Shown: piece by piece, positions 1 to 7,339 of the stretch
How the letters are laid out: every line of letters starts with the position of its first letter
Position numbering within the stretch: position 1 is the stretch's first letter
Assembly (NCBI GenBank): GCA_964448105.1
Contig: CAYUVK010000089.1
Coordinates: forward strand, 1 to 21,017
Direction of reading: 5' to 3'
Length of the DNA: 21,017 nucleotides
Source: CAVQBP01 sp964448105
GTDB taxonomy: Bacteria > Bacteroidota > Ignavibacteria > Ignavibacteriales > Ignavibacteriaceae
Translations under genes and position numbers: made by a program
Notes under the pieces: model-generated
The model's database searches: none
Seen by the model: only the letters and a program-made list of their open reading frames with translations
Told to the model about the DNA's origin: nothing

Positions 1-311
1 TATCTTAATACAATAAATTACAATGAGAATTGTCCATCAAACAATCCTATTGTTATCAAACAGTATTATATTTATATAAGGTATTGATAATATACTAAAT
101 TATAAATGGTTCTAACGGATAGAAAAGGGATTAATCCTTTTGGTCGATAGGCATAACTATTAGTATTACCGATTTATAGTTTGTTTGATTTTTTGATGTG
201 ATAAATAAAAATAATTTGAAAACGAATCGATTTTAATTCGCTTATATATAAGGCAGAGGTCTATCACTAAAGGAAATGGTTCAACAATAATGCAAAGGCT
301 CGGAAAAACGA
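1..311. other. Intergenic region, no gene seen
   Basis: AT-rich stretch with frequent stops in all frames and no convincing coding frame. The only structure I see is a small hairpin at 123-141 (six paired bases AAAAGG/CCTTTT around a 7-nt loop). It has no following T-run on either strand, so I do not call it a terminator. It lies downstream of the minus-strand response regulator. Confidence 0.5.
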
Positions 312-1049
312 TTACTCTTCTTGTTCTTCAATTAATGAAATTGATTTTACCGCGGCACTATAATCATCAGAGGTACGGGCATAATTTGCTATCTGTACCC
401 TTGTATGCAAAGCAAGCTTTTCAAGAATATTATGGATATGGCTTTTAACAGTATATGTTGAAAGATGAAGCTTTTGCGCAATTTCTTTGTTGGTCAAACC
501 ATCTGCAACTAAATCGATTACCTGTCTTTCCCTTTTAGTCATTTTTACATATTCAACTAACTTAGAAGGTTTTGATTCAATTACCGCTTTACCAACAATC
601 TGGGAAAAAAGTGATTCTGTTAAATGCGGAGGAAGTACTTTAGCCCCGCCCGCAACAGATCTAATTGTTCTAAGAAAATCATCGACCGTTGCTTCCTTAA
701 GAATAAATCCCGAGACTCCTGCCTGTACAAATACCAATAAATCTTCCTGCAGAGGGACAAGATCCATAACTATAACTTTTACTTTTTGAAAATCCTTTTT
801 TATTACTTTTGCAAGCTTTAAACTATTTTGATTTCTTAAGCCCAGATCCAAAAGCACTATATTGGGTTGTGATTGGCGGATAAATTGCAAAGCTTTAGTA
901 CAATCACCAAAAGTGGCAGATACTTTTAAATCATTTTGTTCACTAATCATCGCAGCTATACCTTCGCGTAGAAGCCGGTTATCTTCTATAACTAATATTG
1001 AAATTTTTTTCATTTTTTGGGCTGGGTTCCGATGAGCTGAAATATTCAT
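312..1049 (-). CDS. LuxR/NarL-family response regulator
   Basis: Two-component DNA-binding response regulator, 245 aa. An N-terminal receiver domain (about residues 15-130) shows the acidic pair E22/D23, the phospho-acceptor D68 in the NIVLLDLGL strand and the conserved lysine K118 (FILKEA). A LuxR-type helix-turn-helix follows at about 170-224 (TKRERQVIDLVADGLTNKEI, then TVKSHIHNILEKL). The family acts as a cytosolic transcription factor phosphorylated by a sensor kinase; no kinase is in the window. Odd point: the switch Thr/Ser that normally follows the fourth strand appears to be Asp (VIVMD96). Start: ATG at 1049 has only a GGTGA directly adjacent; an internal ATG at 1013 (residue 13, just before the receiver) is equally possible, and neither has a good ribosome-binding site. 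A second receiver protein lies 144 bp or more upstream on the same strand. Confidence 0.9.
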   Translation of the reverse strand: MNISAHRNPAQKMKKISILVIEDNRLLREGIAAMISEQNDLKVSATFGDCTKALQFIRQSQPNIVLLDLGLRNQNSLKLAKVIKKDFQKVKVIVMDLVPLQEDLLVFVQAGVSGFILKEATVDDFLRTIRSVAGGAKVLPPHLTESLFSQIVGKAVIESKPSKLVEYVKMTKRERQVIDLVADGLTNKEIAQKLHLSTYTVKSHIHNILEKLALHTRVQIANYARTSDDYSAAVKSISLIEEQEE

Positions 1050-1193
1050 TCACCAGATCATTATAAATGGATCAAATTTTATTGTGCAAATTAATTGATT
1101 AGTTAGTCTTTCGCAATAATATTACTCCCTTTTGGAATATATTGTTATCCCTCCTATATTGAATGCGTTATTAGATATGCGTTAAATGAAATA

Positions 1194-1577
1194 TTAAGCC
1201 AGTTCAAGATGAAGTTGGGCTTTTTCGATGCTTTCATGCAGATTGATTCGGTCGATAGGTTTCTTTATGATACCAACAGGGTTTAAATAATAAGAGTTAA
1301 TAAGCCTGCTGAAGTCATCATAAGCAGTGATAAAAATATAAGGTATTTTATAGATGCTCTCTAAACGGGCAATTGCTTCAATACCATCCAGCTGACCATT
1401 AAGATGAATATCAGTAATAATCAACGAAGGATTTAAAATTTTCGTTTGCTCCATTAGATCTTCACCGCTGGTGACTACAGGAAAAACTTTATGACCAAAA
1501 ATAACAAGATAATTTCTCAACTGGTCTGTAACTTCTGTATCAACTTCGGCAATTAAAATTCTCAAAGTCTCTTTCAT
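1194..1577 (-). CDS. Single-domain response regulator (receiver only)
   Basis: A 127-aa stand-alone receiver domain. The phospho-acceptor is D56 (LIITDIHLNG), the switch residue T84 (IFITAYDD) and the conserved Lys-Pro pair K106-P107 (GIIKKPI). Near the N terminus the acidic pocket reads E11-V12-D13 instead of the usual two adjacent acids, which may alter Mg2+ binding. There is no output domain, so it probably relays phosphate or acts by protein contact, as CheY/Spo0F-type proteins do. The frame stays open upstream to 1628, but the ATG at 1577 is chosen because AAAGGAG sits at the right distance before it and the receiver fold begins there. It is transcribed in the same direction as, and upstream of, the LuxR-type regulator, with a 144-bp or longer gap, so co-transcription is possible but not shown. 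Confidence 0.9.
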   Translation of the reverse strand: MKETLRILIAEVDTEVTDQLRNYLVIFGHKVFPVVTSGEDLMEQTKILNPSLIITDIHLNGQLDGIEAIARLESIYKIPYIFITAYDDFSRLINSYYLNPVGIIKKPIDRINLHESIEKAQLHLELA

Positions 1578-1817
1578 TATACATACTCCTTTTTCGAAAA
1601 AGTTAAGTATAAATAAATCCAAATACAAGCGATTATCATTAGTGTAACGTTTTTAAAAACTAGACCCTTTTTCATCCTTTTGATGGATAGTTTTACATAA
1701 TAAATCTTATTAACTTAGAACATTATTATGTCTATCCAAAATCAAAATAAGTAATGAGATATAAATTATTTTTATGATCAAATTAATTATTGTTTAACTA
1801 ACTATGTAGAGGAAAAT

Positions 1818-2318
1818 ATGTCAAAAACTGATGAGAACCAAAAACTTGCATTTGCCAGCCAGAGTCAGGCAAATCAAAAATACCGAGCATTTGCCGTAAA
1901 AGCCCGCCAGGAAGGTTTCCCTAATATTGCCCGTTTATTTAGAACATCTTCCGTTGTTGAAAGAATTCATGCGCAGGGAAATTTGAATGCATTGAAAGGA
2001 GTAGGTTCAACATTAGAAAACCTGAAGGAAACTATCGATAAAGAGGCAAATGAAAATAAAACTATGTACCCTTCGATGCTGGAACAGGCGGTATCGGATC
2101 ACCATAAAGCAAAATTTAGATTTGAAAATATAATTAAAAGTAAAAAAGCTCATGCCCAGTTATATTCTTCGGCTTTGTCGGCTCTTGAAGATGGTAAAGA
2201 TTTAACAGATGGTGAACTATATTTCTGTCCATTCTGCGGAAATATCTTACCGGAAAAGCCGGATAAAGTCTGTTCCGTTTGTAGTGCTCCGGCTGAAAAA
2301 TTTATTAAAGTAGATTAA
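1818..2318 (+). CDS. Rubrerythrin-like protein, degenerate diiron site
   Basis: A 166-aa protein with the rubrerythrin layout: a four-helix ferritin-like domain (about 8-125) and a C-terminal rubredoxin-like zinc/iron ribbon with C137-x2-C140 and C152-x2-C155. Rubrerythrins are cytosolic NADH-linked peroxidases of anaerobes and microaerophiles. Compared with the usual GESQ/ExxH/ExxE/ExxH ligand set, E48-H51 and E76/E79 are present, but the first-helix Glu is Gln (Q15 in ASQSQAN) and the Glu three residues before the last-helix His is Lys (K109-x2-H112). Two diiron ligands are therefore missing by my alignment from memory, so peroxidase activity may be reduced or changed. Start ATG follows AGAGGAAA. 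The next gene on the strand is a sigma factor 122 bp downstream; the gene upstream is divergent. Confidence 0.88.
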   Translation: MSKTDENQKLAFASQSQANQKYRAFAVKARQEGFPNIARLFRTSSVVERIHAQGNLNALKGVGSTLENLKETIDKEANENKTMYPSMLEQAVSDHHKAKFRFENIIKSKKAHAQLYSSALSALEDGKDLTDGELYFCPFCGNILPEKPDKVCSVCSAPAEKFIKVD

Positions 2319-2440
2319 GAGTCTGGTTTCAAAAATAAATATCGATATTTCCAGGGGGCTGAGCAGAAATATATACTAAGTTCATAGTAAAAATAGTATG
2401 TTTGGGTATGGAATATAAAAATCCAACCGGAGGAAATTAA

Positions 2441-3292
2441 TTGAAAATAACCAGGCATTTCACAATCCGCGAAGGTAAATCGCTAGAACAATATTTTACT
2501 GAAATTAGCAAGGTTGCGCTATTAACTCCCAAAGAGGAATTTGAACTTGCTGTAAAAATAAGGCAGGGTGATGAAGAAGCAAGAAATAAATTAATAAGGT
2601 CTAATCTCCGGTTTGTAGTTTCAGTGGCAAAGCAATATCAAAACCAGGGTCTTTCTCTGCCTGATTTAATAAATGAAGGTAATGAAGGATTGATCAGGGC
2701 TACAAAAAAATTTGATGAAACACGCGGGTTTAAATTCATATCATATGCAGTATGGTGGATAAGGCAGGGCGTAACTCAGGCAATTGCCGAACAATCAAGA
2801 ATTGTTCGCCTTCCAATAAATATTATTGGAAATTTGAAAAAGATATACAGGGCATCCCAAAAATTCGAAGAAGAATATGATAGGAAACCCACAAACGAAG
2901 AACTTGCAGAAATTCTTGATATGCCAATCGATACGGTAATCTATTCGCTCAAAGTTTCTTCTTCTCACTTTTCTATAGATGCACCCCTTAGGAGCGATGA
3001 CGGGTATAAAAAAAACACGCTTGATATTATTCCAAATAATAACCGGCCTTCGCCGGATGAGAACCTGGTAAAGGAATCTCTTTCAAAGGAGATAGAATAT
3101 ATGCTCTCTATTCTTACTGAAAGAGAATCAAAAATTATAATGATGATCTATGGGATTGGCAGTGAAAAAAAATCAACTCTTGAGGAAATAGGAGATAATT
3201 TTAATCTGACAAGGGAAAGGATAAGGCAAATAAAAGAATCGGCATTGAAAAAATTGAGAAGGTCAAAGAAAGTTAGACATTATTTGGATTAA
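2441..3292 (+). CDS. RNA polymerase sigma-70 factor, RpoD/SigA-like
   Basis: A 283-aa group 1/2 sigma-70 factor. Visible parts: region 1.2 (about 12-46), region 2 with LRFVVSVAKQYQNQGLSLPD and RGFKFISYAVWWIRQ (56-110), the -10-recognising helix ending AIAEQSR (120), region 3 (about 122-200), and region 4 with the -35-binding helix-turn-helix (LEEIGDNFNLTRERIRQIKE, 247-266). Region 1.1 is absent, as is normal for the short sigma factors of the Bacteroidota/Chlorobi group. Start is TTG, supported by a strong GGAGGAA seven or so bases upstream and by the protein beginning at the expected position. It could be the housekeeping sigma or a close group 2 paralogue; variant residues in an otherwise near-invariant stretch (NEGLIRATKK, IRQGVTQ) make me lean slightly to a paralogue. 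Confidence 0.93.
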   Translation: MKITRHFTIREGKSLEQYFTEISKVALLTPKEEFELAVKIRQGDEEARNKLIRSNLRFVVSVAKQYQNQGLSLPDLINEGNEGLIRATKKFDETRGFKFISYAVWWIRQGVTQAIAEQSRIVRLPINIIGNLKKIYRASQKFEEEYDRKPTNEELAEILDMPIDTVIYSLKVSSSHFSIDAPLRSDDGYKKNTLDIIPNNNRPSPDENLVKESLSKEIEYMLSILTERESKIIMMIYGIGSEKKSTLEEIGDNFNLTRERIRQIKESALKKLRRSKKVRHYLD

Positions 3293-3374
3293 AAATATTA
3301 TTCATTAGTTTGGATTTTTAGGTATAGGGGGTTTCAGCTTCATTGTATTTTAACAGCCATTGAGTGTATCCAAT

Positions 3375-3518
3375 TGGCTTGAGCCACAAGTAGTTATCTG
3401 AATTCTTGAAAGAAAAGGATTGATTAGTGCGGATGAAGAATTGGAAGAAGTTCAGTATACAATAACAGAAAAACAAGCTTTGCATCATTGCGCATATAAA
3501 AATTACCATTTAAATTGA
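3375..3518 (+). pseudogene. Possible gene remnant (3' end of a small protein)
   Basis: In the frame starting at 3375 the translation reads WLEPQVVI, a TGA stop at 3399-3401, then ILERKGLISADEELEEV and on to a TGA at 3516. The composition (amphipathic, charged, helix-like) looks like real protein, but the in-frame stop and the lack of any start codon after it suggest a decayed gene. I cannot name the family. A 63-codon minus-strand frame over the same bases is rich in F and C and looks spurious. Confidence 0.25.
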
Positions 3519-3568
3519 GTTAAAGTTAAAAACCATTTTTTTCATTTGCCCCATTAGCAGAATTCTCC

Positions 3569-3588
3569 TTCCCACAATATTGTAGGAA
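3569..3588. promoter_or_regulatory. 20-bp near-palindrome, possible operator
   Basis: The arms TTCC-C-ACAAT and ATTGT-A-GGAA form a 20-bp dyad with a single mismatched pair (3573/3584) and a perfect 10-bp core ACAATATTGT. It lies about 140 bp upstream of the secreted-protein gene. A dimeric regulator site is possible; the binding protein is unknown. Confidence 0.25.
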
Positions 3589-3725
3589 TAAATAAAATAT
3601 CCAGTTACTCTCTTTAGTATTAGGTGTATAAAAAACGACAATAGAGAAGCGGTTCACAATCCAACTTAATTTGTATAAAAATTTAAAGAAGTTTCCGATT
3701 AATAATATTTCAAAGGAGATAAAAA

Positions 3726-4409
3726 ATGAATACGATTAAGAAACATATAGTAACTGTTTTTATTCTTGCGCTTTTTATTCAAATTTCAGGATATTCTCAA
3801 GAGTCCGGATATTCTCAAGAAAATGAATTGCAGCCAGGTATAGATCGCTGGCTTATTAAAACAACACTGCCGGATCATTCGAGGAAAATAAATGTTCCAA
3901 TAAATGATTTATTAAATTTGGAAAATCCTGTTGATAGCTACACAAAAAATTTAGATACTATGAGAATACAAAAGAGTGTTGGTTCATTAGGATTAAAGGA
4001 AGGTGATATAGTTACAACCACCGCATGGCTGCACTTAGTGGCTCTCGAAAATGATCCCCACAAACATCGCGATGGGGATTTCCATATTCAATTAACTAAT
4101 TCCCTGGAATGGGGTGATTCTTGCTTTATCGTTGAAATACCTTATCCTAATTTTGTTTCGAACGTCGAACTTAAAGATAGTTGTTCTAATGCCCGGAAAT
4201 TTATTAGACAAAGATTGCTAAAAGGAAAAGAGCCCGGTACTTACGGTAACAAAATGATTCATGAAGTTTATGTAAAAGTAACCGGACAGCTTTTTTTTGA
4301 TGCAGTACATGTAAACGGCAATCCAAGAGGTAAGAGAGGCATGAAATCATATACTCCATGGGAATTACATCCGGTAATTCACATAGAATTCGCAAAGAAG
4401 CCTAATTAA
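3726..4409 (+). CDS. Secreted protein with WELHPV motif, function unknown
   Basis: A 227-aa protein with an N-terminal signal peptide (hydrophobic 9-20, likely cleavage near SGYSQE). The mature part contains LKEGDIVTTTAWLHLVA (about 93-109), a HRDGDFHIQLT segment (about 116-126), IVEIPYP, a VKVTGQLFFDAVH strand (about 188-200) and a C-terminal TPWELHPVIHIEF. From memory this resembles a little-studied family of exported, probably OB-fold-like, proteins with HxDxHI...IVEvtP...VkvtGwlffDaeH...WEIHPV signatures; no function is established for it that I know of. Start ATG follows a strong AAAGGAGAT. It is a single gene between non-coding regions. An 18-bp tandem duplication lies at the presumed signal cleavage region. 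Confidence 0.8.
   Translation: MNTIKKHIVTVFILALFIQISGYSQESGYSQENELQPGIDRWLIKTTLPDHSRKINVPINDLLNLENPVDSYTKNLDTMRIQKSVGSLGLKEGDIVTTTAWLHLVALENDPHKHRDGDFHIQLTNSLEWGDSCFIVEIPYPNFVSNVELKDSCSNARKFIRQRLLKGKEPGTYGNKMIHEVYVKVTGQLFFDAVHVNGNPRGKRGMKSYTPWELHPVIHIEFAKKPN
3786..3821 (+). repeat. 18-bp tandem duplication (SGYSQE twice)
   Basis: Two adjacent 18-bp units encode SGYSQE-SGYSQE, differing at only two bases, at the end of the signal peptide of the secreted protein. It looks like a recent in-frame duplication and probably changes only the spacer at the cleavage site. Confidence 0.8.
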
Positions 4410-4550
4410 ATTATGCAAGAAAATAAATAAAATTTTCTAATAGCTTCCCCAGAACAAACTTTTCTTTTGCATATTAATGAATTAAAATTAGAGTCAGTTT
4501 AAGCATATTGTAGATAATTCCCCTAAGTTATTGTAACGTACAATGCTTTG

Positions 4551-4623
4551 TGGAGCTAAGGGGATTCGAACCCCTGGTCTTCTCGTTGCGAACGAGACGC
4601 TTTCCCAGCTAAGCTATAGCCCC
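4551..4623 (-). tRNA. tRNA-Ala (anticodon CGC)
   Basis: Reading the minus strand, a full cloverleaf is visible: 7-bp acceptor GGGGCTA/TAGCTCC with the alanine identity pair G3:U70, D arm GCTT...AAGC, anticodon stem TCTCG/CGAGA with loop TTCGCAA (anticodon CGC, codon GCG), and T arm AGGGG-TTCGAAT-CCCCT. Discriminator A73 is at 4551. The CCA end is not encoded. It lies downstream of tRNA-Leu on the same strand. Confidence 0.95.
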
Positions 4624-4713
4624 GGGGTAGTAGATAGTACTTAGTATTGAGAATTTAGTACTTATTTATTTTATAAAATTCAGTATATAGCATTCACTAA
4701 TAGTAAAGATTTA

Positions 4714-4798
4714 AGAACAAAGATTAACACTTTTTGATTTAAGAAAGTAGAAAATCAAAGATCATTAATCGTTAATCCTTGTTCTGAAATCAAAAAGT
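4714..4798. repeat. Interleaved inverted repeats between two tRNA genes
   Basis: AGAACAAAGATTAAC (4714-4728) is matched in inverse at 4771-4785 with one mismatch, and ACTTTTTGATTT (4729-4740) is matched in inverse, perfectly, at 4787-4798. The order is A-B-A'-B', so the two long pairings interleave rather than nest. A second partial inverse copy of B (AAAATCAAA, 4751-4759) allows a nested alternative. The function is unknown; it could be a decayed repeat element or a processing structure in a tRNA transcript. Confidence 0.6.
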
Positions 4799-4804
4799 TT
4801 TTAG

Positions 4805-4888
4805 TACCCGGAAGGGGACTTGAACCCCTACTGGTTTACACCAACTAGACCCTGAACCTAGCGCGTCTACCAATTCCGCCATCCGGGC
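4805..4888 (-). tRNA. tRNA-Leu (anticodon CAG)
   Basis: The minus strand folds as a class II tRNA: acceptor GCCCGGA/TCCGGGT, D arm GCGG...GCGC region, anticodon stem CTAGG/TCTAG with loop TTCAGGG (anticodon CAG, codon CTG), long variable arm TTGGTGTAAACCAGT as expected for leucine, and T arm AGGGG-TTCAAGT-CCCCT. No CCA is encoded. It is first of the two minus-strand tRNA genes. Confidence 0.95.
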
Positions 4889-5058
4889 AAAAAAAATAAT
4901 TAAAAATTTACAATGAAAAATTAAAAATTATTTTAAATTGAATGTTATAAATTAAATAAATTATTAAACTTTTATTAAGTGATTTTAATAAATATTTCAA
5001 AAGATTAAATTGTTATTCGTTAATTTTTAATTTCTAATCTTTAATTTTTAATTCATCC
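4889..5058. repeat. AT-rich spacer with inverted ATTAAAAATTA copies
   Basis: The non-coding gap between tRNA-Leu and the penicillin-binding protein gene is almost pure A/T. GAAAAATTAAAAATTA at 4915-4930 recurs in inverse form at 5021-5034 and again at 5041-5056. These low-complexity copies could form a long weak stem; I see no gene in it. Confidence 0.5.
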
Positions 5059-7338
5059 TTACCACCCACTATCCCCTCTTTTATCTTCCGGAGTAATCTG
5101 TTTTATTCCTGTATGAATATTACATGTCTGCGGCATATATTTTACATTTATAATATCAGTCACTTTCTCAGGACAGTATTCAGTGGCAATTTTCGGATCA
5201 CCAAGATCCATAGTTTCTTTGCAGAACTGGACAGTATCAACACCGGGAGCCATTTGAAAATATTCAAGAGGCATATCAATTTTTTTATAAGTGTTTTCCA
5301 TAAACATAGCCCAGATAGGTAAAGCAGCGTGCGCACCCTGTCCATACGAGCTGGTAAATTTAACCCTGTGATCATCAAAACCGACCCAGACTCCCGCAAC
5401 AAGCTGCGGAGTAAAGCCAACAAACCATGCATCGGAATATTCCTGTGTAGTACCTGTTTTGCCTGCAGCAGGCCGATGAAAATATTGCCTTACCCTTCCT
5501 CCGGTGCCGTAGTCAATAACACTTTCCATCATGCTTGTCATAATTGATGCTGTCTGCGGAGAAATAGCTTCAGTGTAATCAGGAGTAAACTGATCAATTA
5601 AAATTCCATTTCTATCTTCAATTTTCAAAATAGCAATAGGAGAAATATGAACTCCATGATTAGCAATTGTACCGTAAGCGGAGGTCATTTCAAGCGGTGT
5701 AACTTCGCATGTTCCAAGTGCAATTGAAGGGAAAGGATCAAGATGAGATCCGATTCCCATTTTGTGGGCATATTTAATGACCTGAGCCGGAGGTGCAATA
5801 TCACTAATTGTCATTCTCCCGGCAATCACATTAACCGAATATGCCAGTGCATCCCTTAAAGTCATATAACCGTCATATTCATCTTCAAAATTGCTCGGCG
5901 ACCAGCCGTTGTAATTAAATTTTTGATCCAATAATGTATATGCGGGATAATAACCATTATCAATTGCAGTTGTATAAACAAAAGGCTTAAATGCGGAACC
6001 AGGCTGACGGCGTATGCCGGTAACATGGTTTAATCCTCTTCCAAACTGCTGGTTTTCACCTCCAACCATTGCTTTTATCTGCCCGTTCGTAGGATCAATG
6101 ACAACAAATCCGTCTTCAATAGTAGTTGCATCTTTTTTTACGGAATCAATAAAAGCTTCTTTATGTTTTAATTCATTATAGATTCTTGCTTTTGCAGAAT
6201 CACTCGCGGCGTTTTTATATAAATCAGAATTTTTAATAGCTCTATCCACTATACTAACTAGAAGATCTTTATTCTTATTCCAGCTCCAATTTTTATCGAA
6301 TAACTTTTGATATTTATTTAAATGTTCTTCAGAAGCTTCATTTGCAATTTTCTGCATACGTGAATCAATTGATACATATATATTTAATCCGTCTCTATAT
6401 AGGTTGTAACCGTATTTGTCGGACATCGATTCCAGCTTCTGCCTGATATATTCCATAAAATAAGGAGCTTCCGAGACTGAACCGCCAATCCTTTTGGATT
6501 TTAAAGTAATCGGCTGTTCTTTTAATTTTTCATATTCTTGATCGCTGAGCATTCCGGTAACAACCATGTTATGCATGACAAGGTTTCTTCTCTCAAGAGC
6601 GCTTTTTCTCCTTGTAACAGGATCATAATTAACAGATGATTTTAATAAGGCAACAAATAAAGCAGCTTCAGGGAGTGTTAAATCCTTTGCATCTTTTCCA
6701 AAATAAACCCTCGATGCGGCTTCAATTCCATAAGCACTTCTCCCGAAATATGAAATATTTAAATACATTTCCAATATTTCATTTTTTGTATATGTCTTTT
6801 CAATTTGAACTGCCGTTATCCATTCTCTTATTTTTCTTACACCAGTTTCAAAAATATTTTCATGACCTGATTTCAGCTTATAAAGATTTTTAGCAAGCTG
6901 CTGTGTTATTGTACTTGCTCCTTCCCGGGAAAACGTAAAAATATTTTTTATCATTGCTTTGAAAAACCTTGTCACATCCACACCCCAATGATGATAAAAT
7001 TGTCTATCTTCGGTAGAGATCAATGCTTGTGTAACATATTTGGGTAAGCTGTCAATGCTTGTCTCAATACGGTTTTCAACATAAAATTGTCCTAATAATT
7101 CCCCGTCAACAGTAAATACTTTACTTGCAAGCTGCGGTTTCGGATTTTCTAATTGTTCCAAAGAAGGCAAACCGCTTATTATATAAATAGAAAAAATTAA
7201 TAAACAGAAAAGAATTACAGCTGATGCAATCCACCAAAATTTTTTATTTCCTTTTTTAAAGAAACTCTTCTTTTTCCTTTTGCTTAGATCATTGAAATAA
7301 CTATTTAATTCAGAATCAGATATTTTCTTTTTTGCCAT
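5059..7338 (-). CDS. Class A penicillin-binding protein (PBP1A type)
   Basis: A 759-aa bifunctional peptidoglycan synthase anchored in the inner membrane. The order is a basic cytosolic N terminus, one membrane helix (about 34-56), a GT51 glycosyltransferase domain with catalytic E110 in the STEDRQFYHHWGVD motif and the ASTITQQLAKN motif (141-151), then a transpeptidase domain with SxxK S448-x2-K451, SxN S501-V-N503 and KTGT 627-630. All catalytic motifs are intact, so it should polymerise glycan strands and cross-link stems, and bind beta-lactams. The C-terminal tail (about 700-759) carries three cysteines (C706, C722, C739) that could form disulfides in the periplasm. The ATG begins 1 bp after the stop of the upstream LpxH-like gene, so the two are almost certainly translationally coupled in one operon. 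Confidence 0.96.
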   Translation of the reverse strand: MAKKKISDSELNSYFNDLSKRKKKSFFKKGNKKFWWIASAVILFCLLIFSIYIISGLPSLEQLENPKPQLASKVFTVDGELLGQFYVENRIETSIDSLPKYVTQALISTEDRQFYHHWGVDVTRFFKAMIKNIFTFSREGASTITQQLAKNLYKLKSGHENIFETGVRKIREWITAVQIEKTYTKNEILEMYLNISYFGRSAYGIEAASRVYFGKDAKDLTLPEAALFVALLKSSVNYDPVTRRKSALERRNLVMHNMVVTGMLSDQEYEKLKEQPITLKSKRIGGSVSEAPYFMEYIRQKLESMSDKYGYNLYRDGLNIYVSIDSRMQKIANEASEEHLNKYQKLFDKNWSWNKNKDLLVSIVDRAIKNSDLYKNAASDSAKARIYNELKHKEAFIDSVKKDATTIEDGFVVIDPTNGQIKAMVGGENQQFGRGLNHVTGIRRQPGSAFKPFVYTTAIDNGYYPAYTLLDQKFNYNGWSPSNFEDEYDGYMTLRDALAYSVNVIAGRMTISDIAPPAQVIKYAHKMGIGSHLDPFPSIALGTCEVTPLEMTSAYGTIANHGVHISPIAILKIEDRNGILIDQFTPDYTEAISPQTASIMTSMMESVIDYGTGGRVRQYFHRPAAGKTGTTQEYSDAWFVGFTPQLVAGVWVGFDDHRVKFTSSYGQGAHAALPIWAMFMENTYKKIDMPLEYFQMAPGVDTVQFCKETMDLGDPKIATEYCPEKVTDIINVKYMPQTCNIHTGIKQITPEDKRGDSGW

Positions 7339-7339
7339 T

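Larger units (their letters stand above)
3293..3725. other. 433-bp region without an intact gene
   Basis: Between the sigma factor and the secreted protein. It holds a possible gene remnant (3375-3518, listed separately), a 20-bp near-palindrome (3569-3588) and, just before 3726, the ribosome-binding site AAAGGAGAT of the next gene. No intact coding frame is convincing on either strand. Confidence 0.5.

Noticed and set aside
123..141. AAAAGG/CCTTTT hairpin near the left end as a terminator
   Set aside because: Short weak stem without a T-run on either strand.
3318..3509. Minus-strand 63-codon frame between the sigma factor and the secreted protein
   Set aside because: Composition is dominated by F, C and I without a ribosome-binding site; the plus-strand frame over it looks more protein-like.
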